Origin: Pseudomonadota bacterium
GTDB lineage: Bacteria > Pseudomonadota > Gammaproteobacteria > Burkholderiales > SG8-39
Assembly (NCBI GenBank): GCA_025352885.1
Contig: JANXRZ010000248.1
Span: 1-62,778 of the forward strand
Direction: 5' to 3'
DNA: 62,778 bases
The translations under genes were made by a program, and so were the position numbers. Positions 25,790 to 35,041 of this stretch are shown here, piece after piece. Within the stretch, counting starts at the first letter, position 1. Every line of letters starts with the position of its first letter. The notes under the pieces are model-generated. The model did no database searches. It was given only the letters and a program-made list of their open reading frames with translations, and was not told the origin of the DNA.

Positions 25790-26994
25790 CAGACTCTTTC
25801 GATGATGGTTGCGATGCCCATGCCGCCGCCGACGCACAGCGTGGCCAGGCCATACCGCAGCTTGCGGCGCTCGAGCTCATCGATCAGCGTGCCGATGATC
25901 ATCGCGCCGGTGGCGCCAAGCGGGTGGCCCATGGCAATCGAGCCGCCGTTCACGTTGACCTTCTCTTCCGGCACGCCCATTTCCTTCATGAATTTCATGG
26001 GCACGACTGCGAAGGCTTCGTTGATCTCGAAGAGGTCGATCTGGTCGATGGTGAGGCCGGCCTTGGCCAGGGCCTTGCGTGCTGCGGGCATCGGGCCAGT
26101 GAGCATGATCGTCGGATCGGCGCCCGAGAGCGCCGTGGCGACTACGCGAGCGCGCGGCGTGAGGCCGAGCTGCTTGCCCTTGGCCTCCGACCCGATCAGC
26201 ACTGCAGCCGCGCCATCCACGATCCCCGAGCTGTTGCCGGCGGTATGTACGTGACGAATGCGCTCCACCTGCGGGTAGCGGCGCAGCGCGACGGAGTCGT
26301 ACCCCATCGCGCCCATGGCTTCGAACGAGATCTTGAGCGAACCGAGGCCTTCCATTGTGGTGTGGGCCTTGATGAATTCATCTTCCCCGAGGATCACGTC
26401 GCCGATGCCATCCTTGACGGGTACGACCGAGTTCTTGAACAGGCCGGCTTCACGCGCCTTGGCCGCTTTCTTCTGGGACCCCATTGCAAAGCGGTCCACG
26501 TCCTCGCGAGAGAACTCCTCGAGCGTCGCGATGAGATCTGCGCCGATGCCCTGGGGGATGAAGTGCGTGTCGAGCGCCGTCTCCGGGTCGCAGGCCCACG
26601 CGCCCCGATCGGTGCCGAGCGGCACGCGGGACATCGATTCGACGCCGCCGGCCACGACGAGGTCTTCCCAGTCGGAGCGCACTTTTTGCGCTGCCATGTT
26701 GACGGCCTCGAGGCCCGAGGCGCAGAAGCGATTGAGCTGCACGCCGGAGGCGCGGAAATCCCAGCCGGCGGCCAGTGCTGCTGTCTTGGCGATGCACGAA
26801 CCCTGCTCGCCCACGGGCGTCACGCAGCCCATTACGACATCGTCCACCTGCGACGTGTCGAGGTCATGGCGCTGCTGCAGCTCCTTGAGGATGCCGGTCA
26901 GCAGCGAGATGGGTTTTACTTCATGCAGCGAGCCGTCCCGCTTGCCCTTGCCGCGCGGCGTGCGCAACGCCGAATAGATGAATGCCTCTGCCAT
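25789..26994 (-). CDS. Acetyl-CoA C-acyltransferase (thiolase, FadI/FadA type)
   Basis: A 401-residue thiolase. The nucleophilic Cys is C91 in [11 protein letters not shown], the His is H357 in [10 protein letters not shown] and the second Cys is C387 in CVGGGMGIA. It cleaves 3-ketoacyl-CoA formed by the downstream fusion protein, whose start overlaps this stop by TGATG. It is preceded by an acyl-CoA dehydrogenase gene in the same direction, so all enzymes of one beta-oxidation turn are encoded together. No unusual residue seen. Confidence 0.95.
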   Translation of the reverse strand: MAEAFIYSALRTPRGKGKRDGSLHEVKPISLLTGILKELQQRHDLDTSQVDDVVMGCVTPVGEQGSCIAKTAALAAGWDFRASGVQLNRFCASGLEAVNMAAQKVRSDWEDLVVAGGVESMSRVPLGTDRGAWACDPETALDTHFIPQGIGADLIATLEEFSREDVDRFAMGSQKKAAKAREAGLFKNSVVPVKDGIGDVILGEDEFIKAHTTMEGLGSLKISFEAMGAMGYDSVALRRYPQVERIRHVHTAGNSSGIVDGAAAVLIGSEAKGKQLGLTPRARVVATALSGADPTIMLTGPMPAARKALAKAGLTIDQIDLFEINEAFAVVPMKFMKEMGVPEEKVNVNGGSIAMGHPLGATGAMIIGTLIDELERRKLRYGLATLCVGGGMGIATIIERV

Positions 26995-27007
26995 GGTGAT
27001 CTCCTTC

Positions 27008-28162
27008 TTATTTGATCTCGCCCAGGCCGATCGACCGGGAGATGACTTCCTTCATGATTTCGTTCGTGCCGCCGTAGATGCGCTGCACGCGCGCATCCAC
27101 ATACGCGCGGGCGATCGGGAATTCCCACATGAATCCGTAGCCGCCATGCAGCTGCAGGCACTCGTCGATGACCTTGCACTCGAGGTCGCTGACCCAGTAC
27201 TTGGCCATCGCCGCGGTGGCCGCGTCGAGCTTGCCCTCGAGCAGGAGCTCGATGCACTTGTCGACGAACACGCGGGCAACCTGCGCTTCGGTCGCGCACT
27301 CCGCGAGCTTGAAGCGCGTGTTCTGGAACCCGGCGACCGGCTTGCCGAAGGCCTTCCTTTCGCGCACGTAGTCCTTGGTCCATTCGATTGCGGCCTCGGT
27401 TTTGGACACCGCGCCGATCGCAATCTGCATCCGCTCCCACGGGAGCTCCTGCATGAGGTAGACGAAACCGTTGCCTTCCTGGCCGAGCAGATTCTCGGCG
27501 GGCACCTCGACGTTGTCGAAGAAAAGCTCGGCGGTGTCCTGCCCCTTGAGGCCCATCTTCTTGAGGCGCTTGCCCTTTGTGAAGCCTTTCATCGATGTGT
27601 CGACCACCACGAGGCTCGTGCCCTTGGCACCTTGCGACGGGTCAGTCTTGGCCACCACGATCACGAGGTCCGCATTCCAGCCGTTGGTGATGAAGGTCTT
27701 CGAGCCGTTGACGATGTACTTGTCGCCTTTGCGGATCGCGCTTGTCTTCACCGACTGGAGATCGGAACCTGCGCCCGGCTCACTCATCGCGATGGCGCCG
27801 ATTTGCTCGCCCGCTGCCATTTTCGGCAAGTATTTTTTCTTGAGGGCGTCGCTGCCGTAGCGGTTCAGGTAGGGCGCAACGATCTCCGAATGCAGACCGA
27901 AGCCGAGCGTCGAGTTGTTCGCGCGCGCCTGCTCCTCGATGAGGATGATGCTGTAGAGCTTGTCCGCGCCCGAGCCGCCGTACTCTTCCGGCATGCTCGC
28001 GCAGAGAAACCCGTTTGCGCCCGCTTTCTTCCAGACGTCGCGATCGGCGTAGCCCTGCTCCTGCCAGCGCTCGTCGTTGGGCTTGACTTCGTTATCCATG
28101 AAACGCCGCACACTGTCGCGAAACGTTTCATGCTCGGGGCCGAACAAGGTGCGCGAAATCAT
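27008..28162 (-). CDS. Acyl-CoA dehydrogenase (long/medium-chain, Glu in helix G)
   Basis: A 384-residue flavoprotein introducing the 2,3-double bond into acyl-CoA and passing electrons to ETF. Features are [22 protein letters not shown] and [17 protein letters not shown]. At the MCAD catalytic position the sequence is IYGGTNEI, lacking the Glu, but Glu is present in QELPWERMQ, the alternative helix-G site used by long-chain and isovaleryl enzymes. ATG 28162 gives the usual N-terminus; upstream ATGs would add an unrelated basic stretch. It is the first gene of the run ending with the crotonase at 20917 and is divergent from the atu-like operon. Confidence 0.93.
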   Translation of the reverse strand: MISRTLFGPEHETFRDSVRRFMDNEVKPNDERWQEQGYADRDVWKKAGANGFLCASMPEEYGGSGADKLYSIILIEEQARANNSTLGFGLHSEIVAPYLNRYGSDALKKKYLPKMAAGEQIGAIAMSEPGAGSDLQSVKTSAIRKGDKYIVNGSKTFITNGWNADLVIVVAKTDPSQGAKGTSLVVVDTSMKGFTKGKRLKKMGLKGQDTAELFFDNVEVPAENLLGQEGNGFVYLMQELPWERMQIAIGAVSKTEAAIEWTKDYVRERKAFGKPVAGFQNTRFKLAECATEAQVARVFVDKCIELLLEGKLDAATAAMAKYWVSDLECKVIDECLQLHGGYGFMWEFPIARAYVDARVQRIYGGTNEIMKEVISRSIGLGEIK

Positions 28163-28266
28163 GGCGGCGGTCACTCGTTTAGGGGTCGAAGCACTGCGGG
28201 GAGTTTGACGGATCATAGTGCATTGGGGGAGACTGACCAAGCACGCGGGACAAGCCCGCCGCCCGA

Positions 28267-29148
28267 ATGAAAACACCCAATTCAACAACGTTTCAAACGA
28301 TCTTTCGTCCCGGTCTTTTCGCGGGACGGACGGCCATCGTGACCGGCGGTGGGTCGGGCATCGGTCGCTGCATTGCACACGAGCTCGCGTCGCTTGGGAC
28401 GAAGGTCGCGCTCGTCGGCCGCAAGCTTGAAAAGGTGCAGGCCGTCGCCCGGGAAATCGGCGAAGCGGGCGGCACGGCCACGTTCCACAGCTGCGATATT
28501 CGCGAAGAAGACCGCGTACGGGACATTATCGCGGCCATAGTCGCCGAATTCGGTCACGTTGATTACCTCGTGAACAACGCGGGCGGCCAGTTCGCCGCGC
28601 CGCTCGAGTCCATTTCGGCAAAAGGCTGGGACACGGTGGTGCGCAACAACCTCACCGGCGGCTTTCTCATGGCCCGGGAGTGCTACACGCAATCGATGAA
28701 GGCGGCCAAGGCCGGCGCGATCGTTAACATCATCGCCGACATGTGGGCCGGCATGCCGAACATGGGCCACTCCGGCGCAGCGCGCGCCGGCATGCTCAAC
28801 TTCACCGAGACAGCGGCGCTCGAATGGGCGCCCGTGCGCGTGAATGCCGTTGCGCCGGGCTGGATTGCATCGAGCGGCATGGATCACTACCCGGAGGCGA
28901 TGGCCGAGCACCTCCGCGGGCTGCCCAAAAAGGTCCCCCTCGGCAGATTGGGAACGGAGTCGGAAGTCTCCGCCGCCGTCGTGTTCCTGCTCTCGCCCGG
29001 GGCCGCGTTTATTTCGGGCTCCTGCCTGCGAGTGGATGGCGCAGTGCCGAACGCAAAACGCGTCTGGGACGGCCCGATCTCGCGCGGCAAGAACGAGGCG
29101 TTCGACGGCTTCCACCTCGCGCAGGTGCCCAAGGTCCTGCGCGACTGA
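28267..29148 (+). CDS. SDR-family protein lacking the catalytic Tyr and Lys (AtuB/PECR-like)
   Basis: A 293-residue SDR with a normal cofactor site (IVTGGGSGIGR, residues 24-34) and NNAGGQF. The active-site segment reads GHSGAARAGMLNFTET: by alignment with peroxisomal trans-2-enoyl-CoA reductase (…HSGAARAGVYNLTK) the catalytic Tyr is L177 and the Lys is E181, and no other Tyr-x3-Lys pair occurs in the right place. The family is common beside citronellol/geraniol genes (AtuB), as I recall. Its stop overlaps the carboxylase beta start (TGATG). It may bind a CoA thioester without redox activity or use another mechanism. Confidence 0.85.
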   Translation: MKTPNSTTFQTIFRPGLFAGRTAIVTGGGSGIGRCIAHELASLGTKVALVGRKLEKVQAVAREIGEAGGTATFHSCDIREEDRVRDIIAAIVAEFGHVDYLVNNAGGQFAAPLESISAKGWDTVVRNNLTGGFLMARECYTQSMKAAKAGAIVNIIADMWAGMPNMGHSGAARAGMLNFTETAALEWAPVRVNAVAPGWIASSGMDHYPEAMAEHLRGLPKKVPLGRLGTESEVSAAVVFLLSPGAAFISGSCLRVDGAVPNAKRVWDGPISRGKNEAFDGFHLAQVPKVLRD

Positions 29149-30758
29149 TGCCCGCGATCCAGTCGAAGCTCGACCCTTCGGGCGAAACATTCAAGCTCAA
29201 TCGTGATCGCATGCTGGCCCTCGTGGCCCAACTGCGATCGCTCGAGAAGCGCGCCACCGATGCGTCGGCGCGGGCCAAGCCGCTCTTCGACAAGCGGGGG
29301 CAGCTTCTCCCGCGGGAACGCATCGCACGGCTGCTCGATCCCGGCGCCCCGTGGCTGGAGCTTTCGTCTATCGCGGGGTACTGCCGCGATAACCCGGACC
29401 CGGACAAGTCGATCCCCGGCGGCGGCATGGTTTCGGGCATCGGCTACGTGAACGGCGTGCGGTCGATGGTTGTCGCGAGCGATTCGGGCATCGACGCCGG
29501 CGCGATCCAGGCCATGGGGCGCGAGAAATTGCTCCGCGCGCAGGAGCTGTCACTCGAAAACAAGCTGCCGTTCGTGCACCTCGTGGAATCTGCCGGGGCG
29601 AACCTGCTCAAATACAAGGTCGAAGGGTTCATTCACGGCGGCGCGATCTTCAGGAATCTCGCGCGCTTATCGGCAGCCGGCATACCGGTGGTCACAGTGG
29701 TTCACGGATCATCCACCGCAGGCGGCGCGTACATGCCGGGGCTCTCCGACTACGTGATCATGGTTCGCGGCCGCGCAAAGGCCTTCCTCGCCGGCCCCCC
29801 GCTCCTCAAAGCAGCGACCGGCGAGATCGCCACCGATGAGGAACTCGGCGGCGCGGTCATGCACACGCATGTCTCCGGGCTGGGCGAATACCTCGCCGAG
29901 GACGATGCAGACGGCATTCGCTATGCGCGCGAAGTGCTGGCGCGGCTCGGGTGGAAGACCGCCCCGGCACCTTCAGGCAAAGCGCCGCGCTATGCGGCCG
30001 ACGAACTGCTCGGCGTCATGCCGGAGGACTATCGCAAGCCGGTCGACATGCGCGAGGCGATCGCGAGGGTTGCGGACGACTCCGATTTCCTGGATTTCAA
30101 GGCCGATTACGGCATGGCCACGATTTGCGGCCATGCGTCGATCCAGGGGATGCCGCTGGGCATCGTCACCAACAACGGGCCGCTCGATCCGGCCGGGGCA
30201 AACAAGGCCACGCATTTCATCCAGGCCTGCTGCCAGGCCGGACTGCCGCTCCTCTACCTCCAGAACACCACCGGCTACATCGTCGGCAAAGCCTCAGAAG
30301 AGGCAGGCATGATCAAGCATGGCTCGAAGATGATCCAGGCCGTGTCGAACGCCAATGTCCCGCAGATCACGCTGATGTGCGGCGCCTCGTTCGGCGCGGG
30401 CAACTACGGCATGTGCGGGCGCGCGTATGCGCCGCGGTTCCTCTTCTCCTGGCCCAATGCGCAAACCGCGGTCATGGGCGCGGAGCAGGCTGCGCTGACG
30501 ATGGCGATCGTCATGGAAGCCGGCGCCAGACGAAAGGGCCAGGAACCCGATCATGTGGCCATCGATGCCCTGCAAAAAAAGATCATCGACAATTTCGAGT
30601 CGCAGTCCAGCGCTTTCATCACCTCAAGCCTCATGCTCGACGACGGCCTCATCGATCCGCGCGACACCCGCAACGTACTCGGCTACGCGCTTGCCATCTG
30701 CAAGGACGGCGATGCCCGCGCCCTTCGCCCCATCCAGTTCAGCGTCGCCCGGCCATGA
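29148..30758 (+). CDS. atuC: Acyl-CoA carboxylase beta subunit, geranyl-CoA carboxylase-like
   Basis: A 536-residue carboxyltransferase subunit of a biotin-dependent acyl-CoA carboxylase. SSTAGGAYMPGLSDY and FLAGPPLLKAATGE are the N-terminal carboxyltransferase motifs; SFGAGNYGMCGRA and NAQTAVMGAEQAA belong to the C-terminal half. The pocket stretch FIHGGAIFRN has G164 where methylcrotonyl-CoA carboxylase has Phe in EHFGRIF, the substitution reported for geranyl-CoA carboxylase to admit a longer chain. The start shares a base with the SDR stop. With the alpha subunit at 31935 and an AtuD-like dehydrogenase between them it forms an atuC-D-F-like order. The symbol is by resemblance. Confidence 0.88.
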   Translation: MPAIQSKLDPSGETFKLNRDRMLALVAQLRSLEKRATDASARAKPLFDKRGQLLPRERIARLLDPGAPWLELSSIAGYCRDNPDPDKSIPGGGMVSGIGYVNGVRSMVVASDSGIDAGAIQAMGREKLLRAQELSLENKLPFVHLVESAGANLLKYKVEGFIHGGAIFRNLARLSAAGIPVVTVVHGSSTAGGAYMPGLSDYVIMVRGRAKAFLAGPPLLKAATGEIATDEELGGAVMHTHVSGLGEYLAEDDADGIRYAREVLARLGWKTAPAPSGKAPRYAADELLGVMPEDYRKPVDMREAIARVADDSDFLDFKADYGMATICGHASIQGMPLGIVTNNGPLDPAGANKATHFIQACCQAGLPLLYLQNTTGYIVGKASEEAGMIKHGSKMIQAVSNANVPQITLMCGASFGAGNYGMCGRAYAPRFLFSWPNAQTAVMGAEQAALTMAIVMEAGARRKGQEPDHVAIDALQKKIIDNFESQSSAFITSSLMLDDGLIDPRDTRNVLGYALAICKDGDARALRPIQFSVARP

Positions 30759-30780
30759 AAAAGGACGCCTAGGAGGAAAA

Positions 30781-31929
30781 ATGCAGTTCACGCAGGAACA
30801 CGAAGAGATCCGCCGTACGCTGAAGCGGGTGATCGACAACGAGATCAACCCGCATGTGGAGGAGTGGGAGAAGGCCGAGCAGTTTCCCGCGCACGAGGTG
30901 TTCAAGAAGCTCGGCGACCTCGGCCTCCTCGGGCTGACGAAACCGGAAGCCTACGGCGGCGCGGGGCTCGACTACAGCTACGCGATGGTGATGGCAGAGA
31001 CGCTCGGCCATATCCGCTGCGGCGGCGTGCCGATGGCGATCGGCGTGCAGACGGACATGGCCACGCCCGCGCTGGCTCGGTTCGGATCCGATGAAGTAAA
31101 GAAGGAATTCCTCGCCCCGTCGATCGCCGGGGACTTCGTCGCGTGCATCGGCGTCTCCGAGCAAGGCGCCGGCTCCGATGTGGCCAGTATCAAGACCTTC
31201 GCAAAAAAGGACGGCGCCGACTACCTGATCAACGGCTCGAAGATGTGGATCACCAACAGCCTTCAGGCCGACTGGATGTGCCTGCTCGCGAATACGTCCA
31301 GAGGCGCGCCGCACAAAACCAAGACGCTGATCTGCGTGCCCATGAATTCAAAGGGCATCTCGAAAACCAAGATCGACAAGATCGGCATGATGTCTTCCGA
31401 CACCGGCCTGATCCACTTCGACAACGTGCGCGTGCCGCAGAGGAACCGCATCGGCGAAGAGGGCATGGGCTTCACCTACCAGATGATGCAGTTCCAGGAG
31501 GAACGTCTTTGGGCGGCGGCAAGCACCGTTCAGGGCCTGACCCGGAACATCGGCGAGACAATCGACTACATCCGCGAGCGCAAGATCTTCGGCCAGGCGG
31601 TGCTCGACTTCCAGTACGTGCACTACCGGCTCGCCGAGCTCAAGACCGAGGTCGAGGCGCTGCGTGCGCTCACCTATCGCGCTTGTGAGCTCTATATCAA
31701 CGGGCAGGACGTCACCGAACTCGCCTCCATGGCGAAGCTGAAATCGGGACGCCTTCGCCGCGAAGTATCGGACGCCTGCCTCCAGTACTGGGGCGGCATG
31801 GGCTTCACCTGGGACAACCCCTTGTCGCGCGCCTATCGCGACGGGCGCCTGGGGTCGATCGGCGGCGGCGCGGACGAGGTCATGCTCGGCATCATCTGCA
31901 AGCACATGGGCATCCTGCCGAGGAAATAG
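30781..31929 (+). CDS. atuD: Acyl-CoA dehydrogenase, citronellyl-CoA dehydrogenase-like
   Basis: A 382-residue acyl-CoA dehydrogenase. It closely recalls AtuD, which makes geranyl-CoA from citronellyl-CoA: GHIRCGGVPMAIGVQTDMAT near residue 85 and SIGGGADEVMLGIICKHMG at the end. The MCAD-position Glu is absent (GGGADEVM), while QFQEERLW offers a helix-G Glu. The strong RBS AGGAGG at 30771-30776 fixes the start at 30781. It sits between the two carboxylase subunits, just as atuD sits with atuC and atuF in Pseudomonas. The assignment rests on remembered sequence and order; a related branched acyl-CoA is possible. Confidence 0.82.
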   Translation: MQFTQEHEEIRRTLKRVIDNEINPHVEEWEKAEQFPAHEVFKKLGDLGLLGLTKPEAYGGAGLDYSYAMVMAETLGHIRCGGVPMAIGVQTDMATPALARFGSDEVKKEFLAPSIAGDFVACIGVSEQGAGSDVASIKTFAKKDGADYLINGSKMWITNSLQADWMCLLANTSRGAPHKTKTLICVPMNSKGISKTKIDKIGMMSSDTGLIHFDNVRVPQRNRIGEEGMGFTYQMMQFQEERLWAAASTVQGLTRNIGETIDYIRERKIFGQAVLDFQYVHYRLAELKTEVEALRALTYRACELYINGQDVTELASMAKLKSGRLRREVSDACLQYWGGMGFTWDNPLSRAYRDGRLGSIGGGADEVMLGIICKHMGILPRK

Positions 31930-31934
31930 GCCCA

Positions 31935-33743
31935 GTGTTCCGCTCCGTCCTGGTAGCCAACCGCGGCGAGATCGCGCTCCGCATCTTTAGAACCGCTCGC
32001 CGCATGGGCCTGCGCTGCATCGCCGTGTATTCGGAGGCGGACCGCGGCGCGCGCCACATGCGCGAAGCCGATGCGGCCGTCTGCATCGGGGAAGCGGCGC
32101 CTCGAGCGTCGTATCTCAACATCCAGTCGATCATCGAAGCGGCCCGCGCGACCTACGCCGAAGCCGTGCATCCGGGTTATGGCTTCCTCGCGGAGAACGC
32201 CGACTTCGCCCAAGCCGTTCTTGACGCGGGGCTGGTGTGGGTCGGGCCGTTGCCCGAAGCGATTCGCGCCATGGGCGACAAGGCGAACGCCAAGCACCTG
32301 GCCAAGGCCGCGGGCGTGCCGGTGCTCGAAAGCTTCGAGCCGGGCGGCAAGATCGCCTATCCGGTCATGATCAAGGCCGTGGCCGGTGGCGGTGGCCGCG
32401 GCATGCGCCTCGTGCGCACGGCGGCCGAATTGCCCGCGCTTCTTGCTTCCGCGAAGTCCGAGGCTCTCGCGTCCTTTGGCGACGACCGTGTGATCCTCGA
32501 GCGCGCGGTAGAGGCCCCCCGCCATATCGAAATCCAGTTGCTGGCCGATGCGCACGGCGCCATCGTCCATCTCGGCGAGCGGGACTGCTCGGTCCAGCGC
32601 CGCCACCAGAAGCTCATCGAGGAAACGCCTTCGCCCGCGGTCGACGCAACGCTTCGCGCCAGGCTTGGCGAGGCGGCTATCAAGGCTGCACGCGCGGTCC
32701 AGTACACCGGCGCCGGAACCGTCGAGTGCCTCGTGGATGCGAACAAGAATTTCTGGTTCATGGAAATGAATACGCGGCTGCAGGTCGAGCATCCCGTGAC
32801 AGAAGCGGTCACGGAACTTGACCTGGTTGAATGGCAGCTGCGGGTTGCGGCCGGTGAGAAGCTCGGCTTCACGCAGGACGAAGTGCGGTTCTCCGGTCAT
32901 GCGATCGAAGCCCGCGTCTGCGCAGAGGATCCGGCGCAGAGCTTCCTCCCCCAAGCCGGCACGATCGCACTCTGGGAGCCACCGGCTGGCGTGCGGGTCG
33001 ACCACGCGCTCGAATCCGGCGCCGAGGTGCCGCCTGACTATGACTCGATGCTCGCGAAGGTGGTCGCCCACGGCGCGACGCGTGATGAGGCGCGCAAAAA
33101 GCTGGCCGCTGCCCTCGACGCGACGATCGCGCTGGGTGTGCCGACAAACGCGGTTTACCTGGCTGCGGTCCTGCGAGACGAAGTCTTCGCAAACGGCGAT
33201 GCCACGACCGCGCTGCTCGCCGAACGCTTTTCCGGGTGGAAGGGCCGGGAACTCGATGCCCAGACGGCCGCGATCGCGAAAGCGATGTACGCAAGGAGTT
33301 GCGCCAAGGAAGCAGGCTTTGGCGAATGGGCGGGCTGGAGCAACGCGGCGCGAACCGGGATCATCGACACCGTGTCGGTTCCCCATGTGCGGGTCGGCGA
33401 CACGATCCACTTCCAACTCGACGGTGCAGCGTGGACCTGGCGCGACACCTCCATGGACCCGCCGCGACGCGCGGCGTCGGGCGCGGCGGACGGCCGCCTC
33501 ATCGCGCCGATGAACGGCAAGGTCGCCAGCGTCGAGGCCAAAGCCGGGGATGTGGTCGCTTCAGGGGGCGCCCTCATCTTGCTGGAGGCAATGAAAATGG
33601 AACACACGCTGTCCGCTCCGATTGCGCTCAAGGTTACGGCCGTCCACGTGACGCCCGGCGCCCAGGTGTCACCCGGGCAACTCCTCCTCGAATTCGAACC
33701 AGCTGGGCTGGCAATAGGCCCGATAAGAAACAAGGAAAAATGA
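31935..33743 (+). CDS. atuF: Acyl-CoA carboxylase alpha subunit (biotin carboxylase plus biotin carrier)
   Basis: A 602-residue protein. The biotin carboxylase part (residues 1-445) has GGGGRGMRLV, EAVHPGYGFLAENA and EMNTRLQVEHPVTE. The biotin carrier domain at the end has the biotinylation motif EAMKMEH with K554. It charges biotin with bicarbonate and ATP for the beta subunit at 29148. The start is GTG at 31935, six bases after the dehydrogenase stop; the N-terminus MFRSVLVANRGEIALR is canonical. Residues 445-525 include the linker region that in MCC/GCC-type subunits contacts the beta subunit. The chain is shorter than MCC alpha by some 50 residues. Confidence 0.92.
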   Translation: MFRSVLVANRGEIALRIFRTARRMGLRCIAVYSEADRGARHMREADAAVCIGEAAPRASYLNIQSIIEAARATYAEAVHPGYGFLAENADFAQAVLDAGLVWVGPLPEAIRAMGDKANAKHLAKAAGVPVLESFEPGGKIAYPVMIKAVAGGGGRGMRLVRTAAELPALLASAKSEALASFGDDRVILERAVEAPRHIEIQLLADAHGAIVHLGERDCSVQRRHQKLIEETPSPAVDATLRARLGEAAIKAARAVQYTGAGTVECLVDANKNFWFMEMNTRLQVEHPVTEAVTELDLVEWQLRVAAGEKLGFTQDEVRFSGHAIEARVCAEDPAQSFLPQAGTIALWEPPAGVRVDHALESGAEVPPDYDSMLAKVVAHGATRDEARKKLAAALDATIALGVPTNAVYLAAVLRDEVFANGDATTALLAERFSGWKGRELDAQTAAIAKAMYARSCAKEAGFGEWAGWSNAARTGIIDTVSVPHVRVGDTIHFQLDGAAWTWRDTSMDPPRRAASGAADGRLIAPMNGKVASVEAKAGDVVASGGALILLEAMKMEHTLSAPIALKVTAVHVTPGAQVSPGQLLLEFEPAGLAIGPIRNKEK

Positions 33744-33747
33744 ACCG

Positions 33748-34191
33748 ATGAACCGGCAGCAGCGCGAAGTGCGCCTTAAAGAACTTTTCGAGGATTTCGT
33801 CCCGTTCAACCGTGTGCTCGGAGTGAAGATCGAGTCGTTCGACCCGAAGTCGCCGAAACTGCGCTTCGACATGAAGCCCGAGCTCATCGGCAATCCCACG
33901 CGCGGGATCCTGCATGGCGGCGTGATCTCCTCGGTGCTCGACGTCATGGCGGGGTTTTCGATCCATGCGGCGATCATCGAGCGCGACCAGGCCGATGACT
34001 CCGAAGGCTTCCCGAAGATGGGCACGATCGACCTCAGGATCGACTACCTGCGGCCCGGGCGCGGAAAGTATTTCATCGCGACCGGAAAAGTCGCACGCCT
34101 CGGCACCCGCGTCGCGGTCACGCACATGTCGCTCGAAAATGACGAGGGTGAAGAAATCGCGACCGGCAGCGCGGCCTACATGATCGCCTGA
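33748..34191 (+). CDS. PaaI/YigI-type hotdog-fold thioesterase
   Basis: A 147-residue hotdog-fold thioesterase. ILHGGVISSVLDVMAG carries the HGG motif and downstream Asp, and RIDYLRPGRGKYFIA forms the second half of the active-site strand pair. It lies four bases after the carboxylase alpha gene, so it ends the SDR-carboxylase-dehydrogenase operon. It may hydrolyse a dead-end CoA thioester. Its stop and the stop of the convergent methyltransferase are only 9 bases apart. Confidence 0.9.
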   Translation: MNRQQREVRLKELFEDFVPFNRVLGVKIESFDPKSPKLRFDMKPELIGNPTRGILHGGVISSVLDVMAGFSIHAAIIERDQADDSEGFPKMGTIDLRIDYLRPGRGKYFIATGKVARLGTRVAVTHMSLENDEGEEIATGSAAYMIA

Positions 34192-34200
34192 GACAACAGG

Positions 34201-35013
34201 CTACTTGCGGATCACGACGGTAAAGCCGTTTCCGATCTTGTCATCCACGTCCTGCACCTCGACCACCTCGAACTTCAGCCAGCGAACCAGTTCGAGGAAA
34301 TCATCCGTGCGCCACACTGACCAGTGGTGATGGGTGTCTGACGTGAAACGGGGCCATCCCTCCGCCATCTTCGCGGCCGCCTTGTCGCGCACGAGAAATT
34401 GCGGTTCGCGCTCGTCCGGCTTTCCGGGTTCGACCCTTTCGCCCGGGCGCATGGCGTAGTCGGAAAGTTTGACGCGCCCGGTCGACCGGTCGATCAATTC
34501 CTGCAAAGGCGTGACAACCCTTTTGTGATCGAACGTTCGGTCACGGTGCGGGGCAATGACAAAGATGTAGCCGCCCGGCTGGATGACCCGGTACCACTCT
34601 CGAAGCGCCTTTACAGGGTCGTAGAAATGCTCGATGACATGCGAAGAGACCACATAGTCGAGCGTCGCGTCCTGGAACGGCAGCTTGTCTCCCAAGGCGA
34701 CGACGTGGACGACCGCTGGGGGGCAGCCTTGCTGCTGGTTGTCCGCCTGGTCGACGAAATCGACGTTGATTGCACGCCTCAGCTCGAACGAATTCTGCGT
34801 GGACGCGCCGATTTCGATGCCGTGAAGCTCTCCCAGATAGCGGGTCGCCAATGCGGACGGCCTGATCTTGTGGCAGGCGAGCGCCGGCGCTTCAGGAACG
34901 CTCGCCCGGGGATTGTCGGCGGGTTCAAGCCACGAACCTCGAAAACTGAGTGCCGCGGAAAGCAGGATCGCGCTGGCCAGTGCGCCGACCAGCCATGTTC
35001 TTCGGCGACTCAT
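34201..35013 (-). CDS. Membrane-anchored SAM-dependent methyltransferase (paralog 1)
   Basis: A 270-residue protein. Residues 1-26 (MSRRRTWLVGALASAILL…) form a single basic-hydrophobic signal anchor. The remainder is a class I methyltransferase: [12 protein letters not shown] is motif [19 protein letters not shown] is the post-II region and PGGYIFVIAPHRDRTFD is motif III. An anchored or exported methyltransferase is unusual because SAM is cytoplasmic; topology with the catalytic part inside (N-out) cannot be excluded. The C-terminal [20 protein letters not shown] is almost identical to its paralog 28 bases upstream. Substrate unknown; the motif style recalls polysaccharide-locus methyltransferases. 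Confidence 0.82.
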   Translation of the reverse strand: MSRRRTWLVGALASAILLSAALSFRGSWLEPADNPRASVPEAPALACHKIRPSALATRYLGELHGIEIGASTQNSFELRRAINVDFVDQADNQQQGCPPAVVHVVALGDKLPFQDATLDYVVSSHVIEHFYDPVKALREWYRVIQPGGYIFVIAPHRDRTFDHKRVVTPLQELIDRSTGRVKLSDYAMRPGERVEPGKPDEREPQFLVRDKAAAKMAEGWPRFTSDTHHHWSVWRTDDFLELVRWLKFEVVEVQDVDDKIGNGFTVVIRK

Positions 35014-35041
35014 TTGCCAGTAGGCGACATCGCCGCGACAC

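Noticed and set aside
24458..26254. 598-codon open frame on the plus strand
   Set aside because: It is antisense to the beta-oxidation fusion and thiolase genes, rich in Arg, His and Asp, with no family motif. It is a by-product of high GC.
28245..28259. GCGGG-ACAAG-CCCGC hairpin just before the SDR start
   Set aside because: A 5-bp stem of this kind is expected by chance in GC-rich DNA and has no U-tract or conserved riboswitch sequence.
31833..33416. 527-codon minus-strand frame over the carboxylase alpha gene
   Set aside because: Antisense to a clear biotin carboxylase; no recognisable domain.
29148..33743. Reading the carboxylase as methylcrotonyl-CoA carboxylase (liuB/liuD)
   Set aside because: Gly instead of Phe at the pocket position and the AtuD-like dehydrogenase between the subunits favour a geranyl-CoA-type enzyme, though not decisively.
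34186..34201. GCCTG-N6-CAGGC hairpin between convergent stops
   Set aside because: Only five base pairs and no U-tract; not convincing as a terminator.
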